5,193 nt of DNA from an uncultured Oscillospiraceae bacterium (GTDB taxonomy: Bacteria > Bacillota > Clostridia > Oscillospirales > Acutalibacteraceae): NCBI GenBank assembly GCA_910588415.1, contig CAJUPK010000157.1, positions 1 to 5,193 on the forward strand. The letters run 5' to 3'. The notes under the pieces were generated by a model. That model was not told the DNA's origin. It did not search any database and saw only the letters and a list, made by a program, of their open reading frames with translations. Shown one piece after another: positions 5,093 to 5,193 of the stretch; positions within the stretch are counted from its first letter, which is position 1, and each line of letters begins with the position of its first letter. A program made the translations under genes and the position numbers.

Positions 5093-5141
5093 AAAAAAGT
5101 TGAAAAAAAGGCTTGCATTTTTCTCGCTCAAAGGTTATTAT
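5093..5141 (+). promoter_or_regulatory. Strong promoter with UP-like A-tracts at the right edge
   Basis: TTGCAT (5113-5118) and TATTAT (5136-5141) are 17 bp apart; an overlapping TATACT (5141-5146) is an alternative -10 but would leave a 22-bp spacer. Two A-tracts (5093-5098 and 5103-5109) lie just upstream of the -35, one helical turn apart, as in UP elements of rRNA and tRNA promoters. The transcript would start near 5148 and leave the window within 45 nt, so the gene it serves is not visible. A stable-RNA operon is an inference from promoter style. Confidence 0.6.
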
Positions 5142-5155
5142 ATACTTAACTTCCA

Positions 5156-5180
5156 CTCAGCGGCGAAAGGGCCGGCTGAG
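5156..5180 (+). other. Leader hairpin downstream of the right-edge promoter
   Basis: CTCAGC (5156-5161) pairs with GCTGAG (5175-5180), and inside it GGC (5162-5164) pairs with GCC (5171-5173) past a single bulged G, leaving a GAAAGG loop. It begins about eight bases after the predicted start of transcription, so it would form the very 5' end of the RNA. It has no U-tract and is not a terminator; a stability or leader-processing role is possible. Confidence 0.5.
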
Positions 5181-5193
5181 AATCTAAAATTTA

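Overview
The window looks like a chromosomal segment of a GC-rich anaerobic Firmicute, most likely a gut clostridium (Oscillospiraceae or Lachnospiraceae type). The grounds are strong AGGAGG-type ribosome binding sites, canonical sigma-A promoters (TTGACT/TATACT, TATAAT), intrinsic terminators, codons rich in CTG/GCG/GGC, and a YabE/Rpf-like cell-wall protein with DUF348, G5 and 3D domains. I cannot name genus or species. All supported genes lie on the + strand. I see no transposase, CRISPR array, tRNA or rRNA body, or phage gene.

Layout. Positions 1-365 hold no convincing gene but contain several short palindromes. A near-consensus promoter (366-394) drives a 494-aa secreted or membrane-anchored peptidoglycan-remodelling protein (454-1938). 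Its 3' end carries three consecutive hairpins, the last a good intrinsic terminator (1997-2036). A second promoter (2067-2095) precedes a 102-aa three-helix membrane protein of unknown function (2145-2453). A 237-bp gap with a tandem TGTATACA palindrome leads to an AEC-family (auxin efflux carrier/malonate-type) transporter (2691-3623). Next come ribulose-phosphate 3-epimerase (rpe, 3738-4364) and a 114-aa protein resembling only the C-terminal, ClpC-binding half of the adaptor MecA (4433-4777). That block ends at a very good terminator (4776-4807).

The right 380 bp is different. It is AT-rich and has no confident gene. It begins with an extended -10 promoter whose -35 lies inside the preceding terminator hairpin. 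It then contains a run of small hairpins with a 40-bp direct repeat, a perfect Shine-Dalgarno with only a TTG start, a series of helically phased A-tracts, and a strong promoter followed by a leader hairpin at the window edge. This suggests the start of a highly expressed transcript, possibly an rRNA or tRNA operon, just beyond the window.

Functionally the genes are ordinary housekeeping: cell-wall turnover, organic-anion transport, pentose phosphate pathway and possibly regulated proteolysis. They look like a series of short, separate transcription units rather than one pathway. I did not find a clear new multi-gene system. The items most worth a second look are the stand-alone MecA-like domain, the terminator/promoter overlap with its orphan transcript, and the tandem palindromic operator candidate before the transporter.
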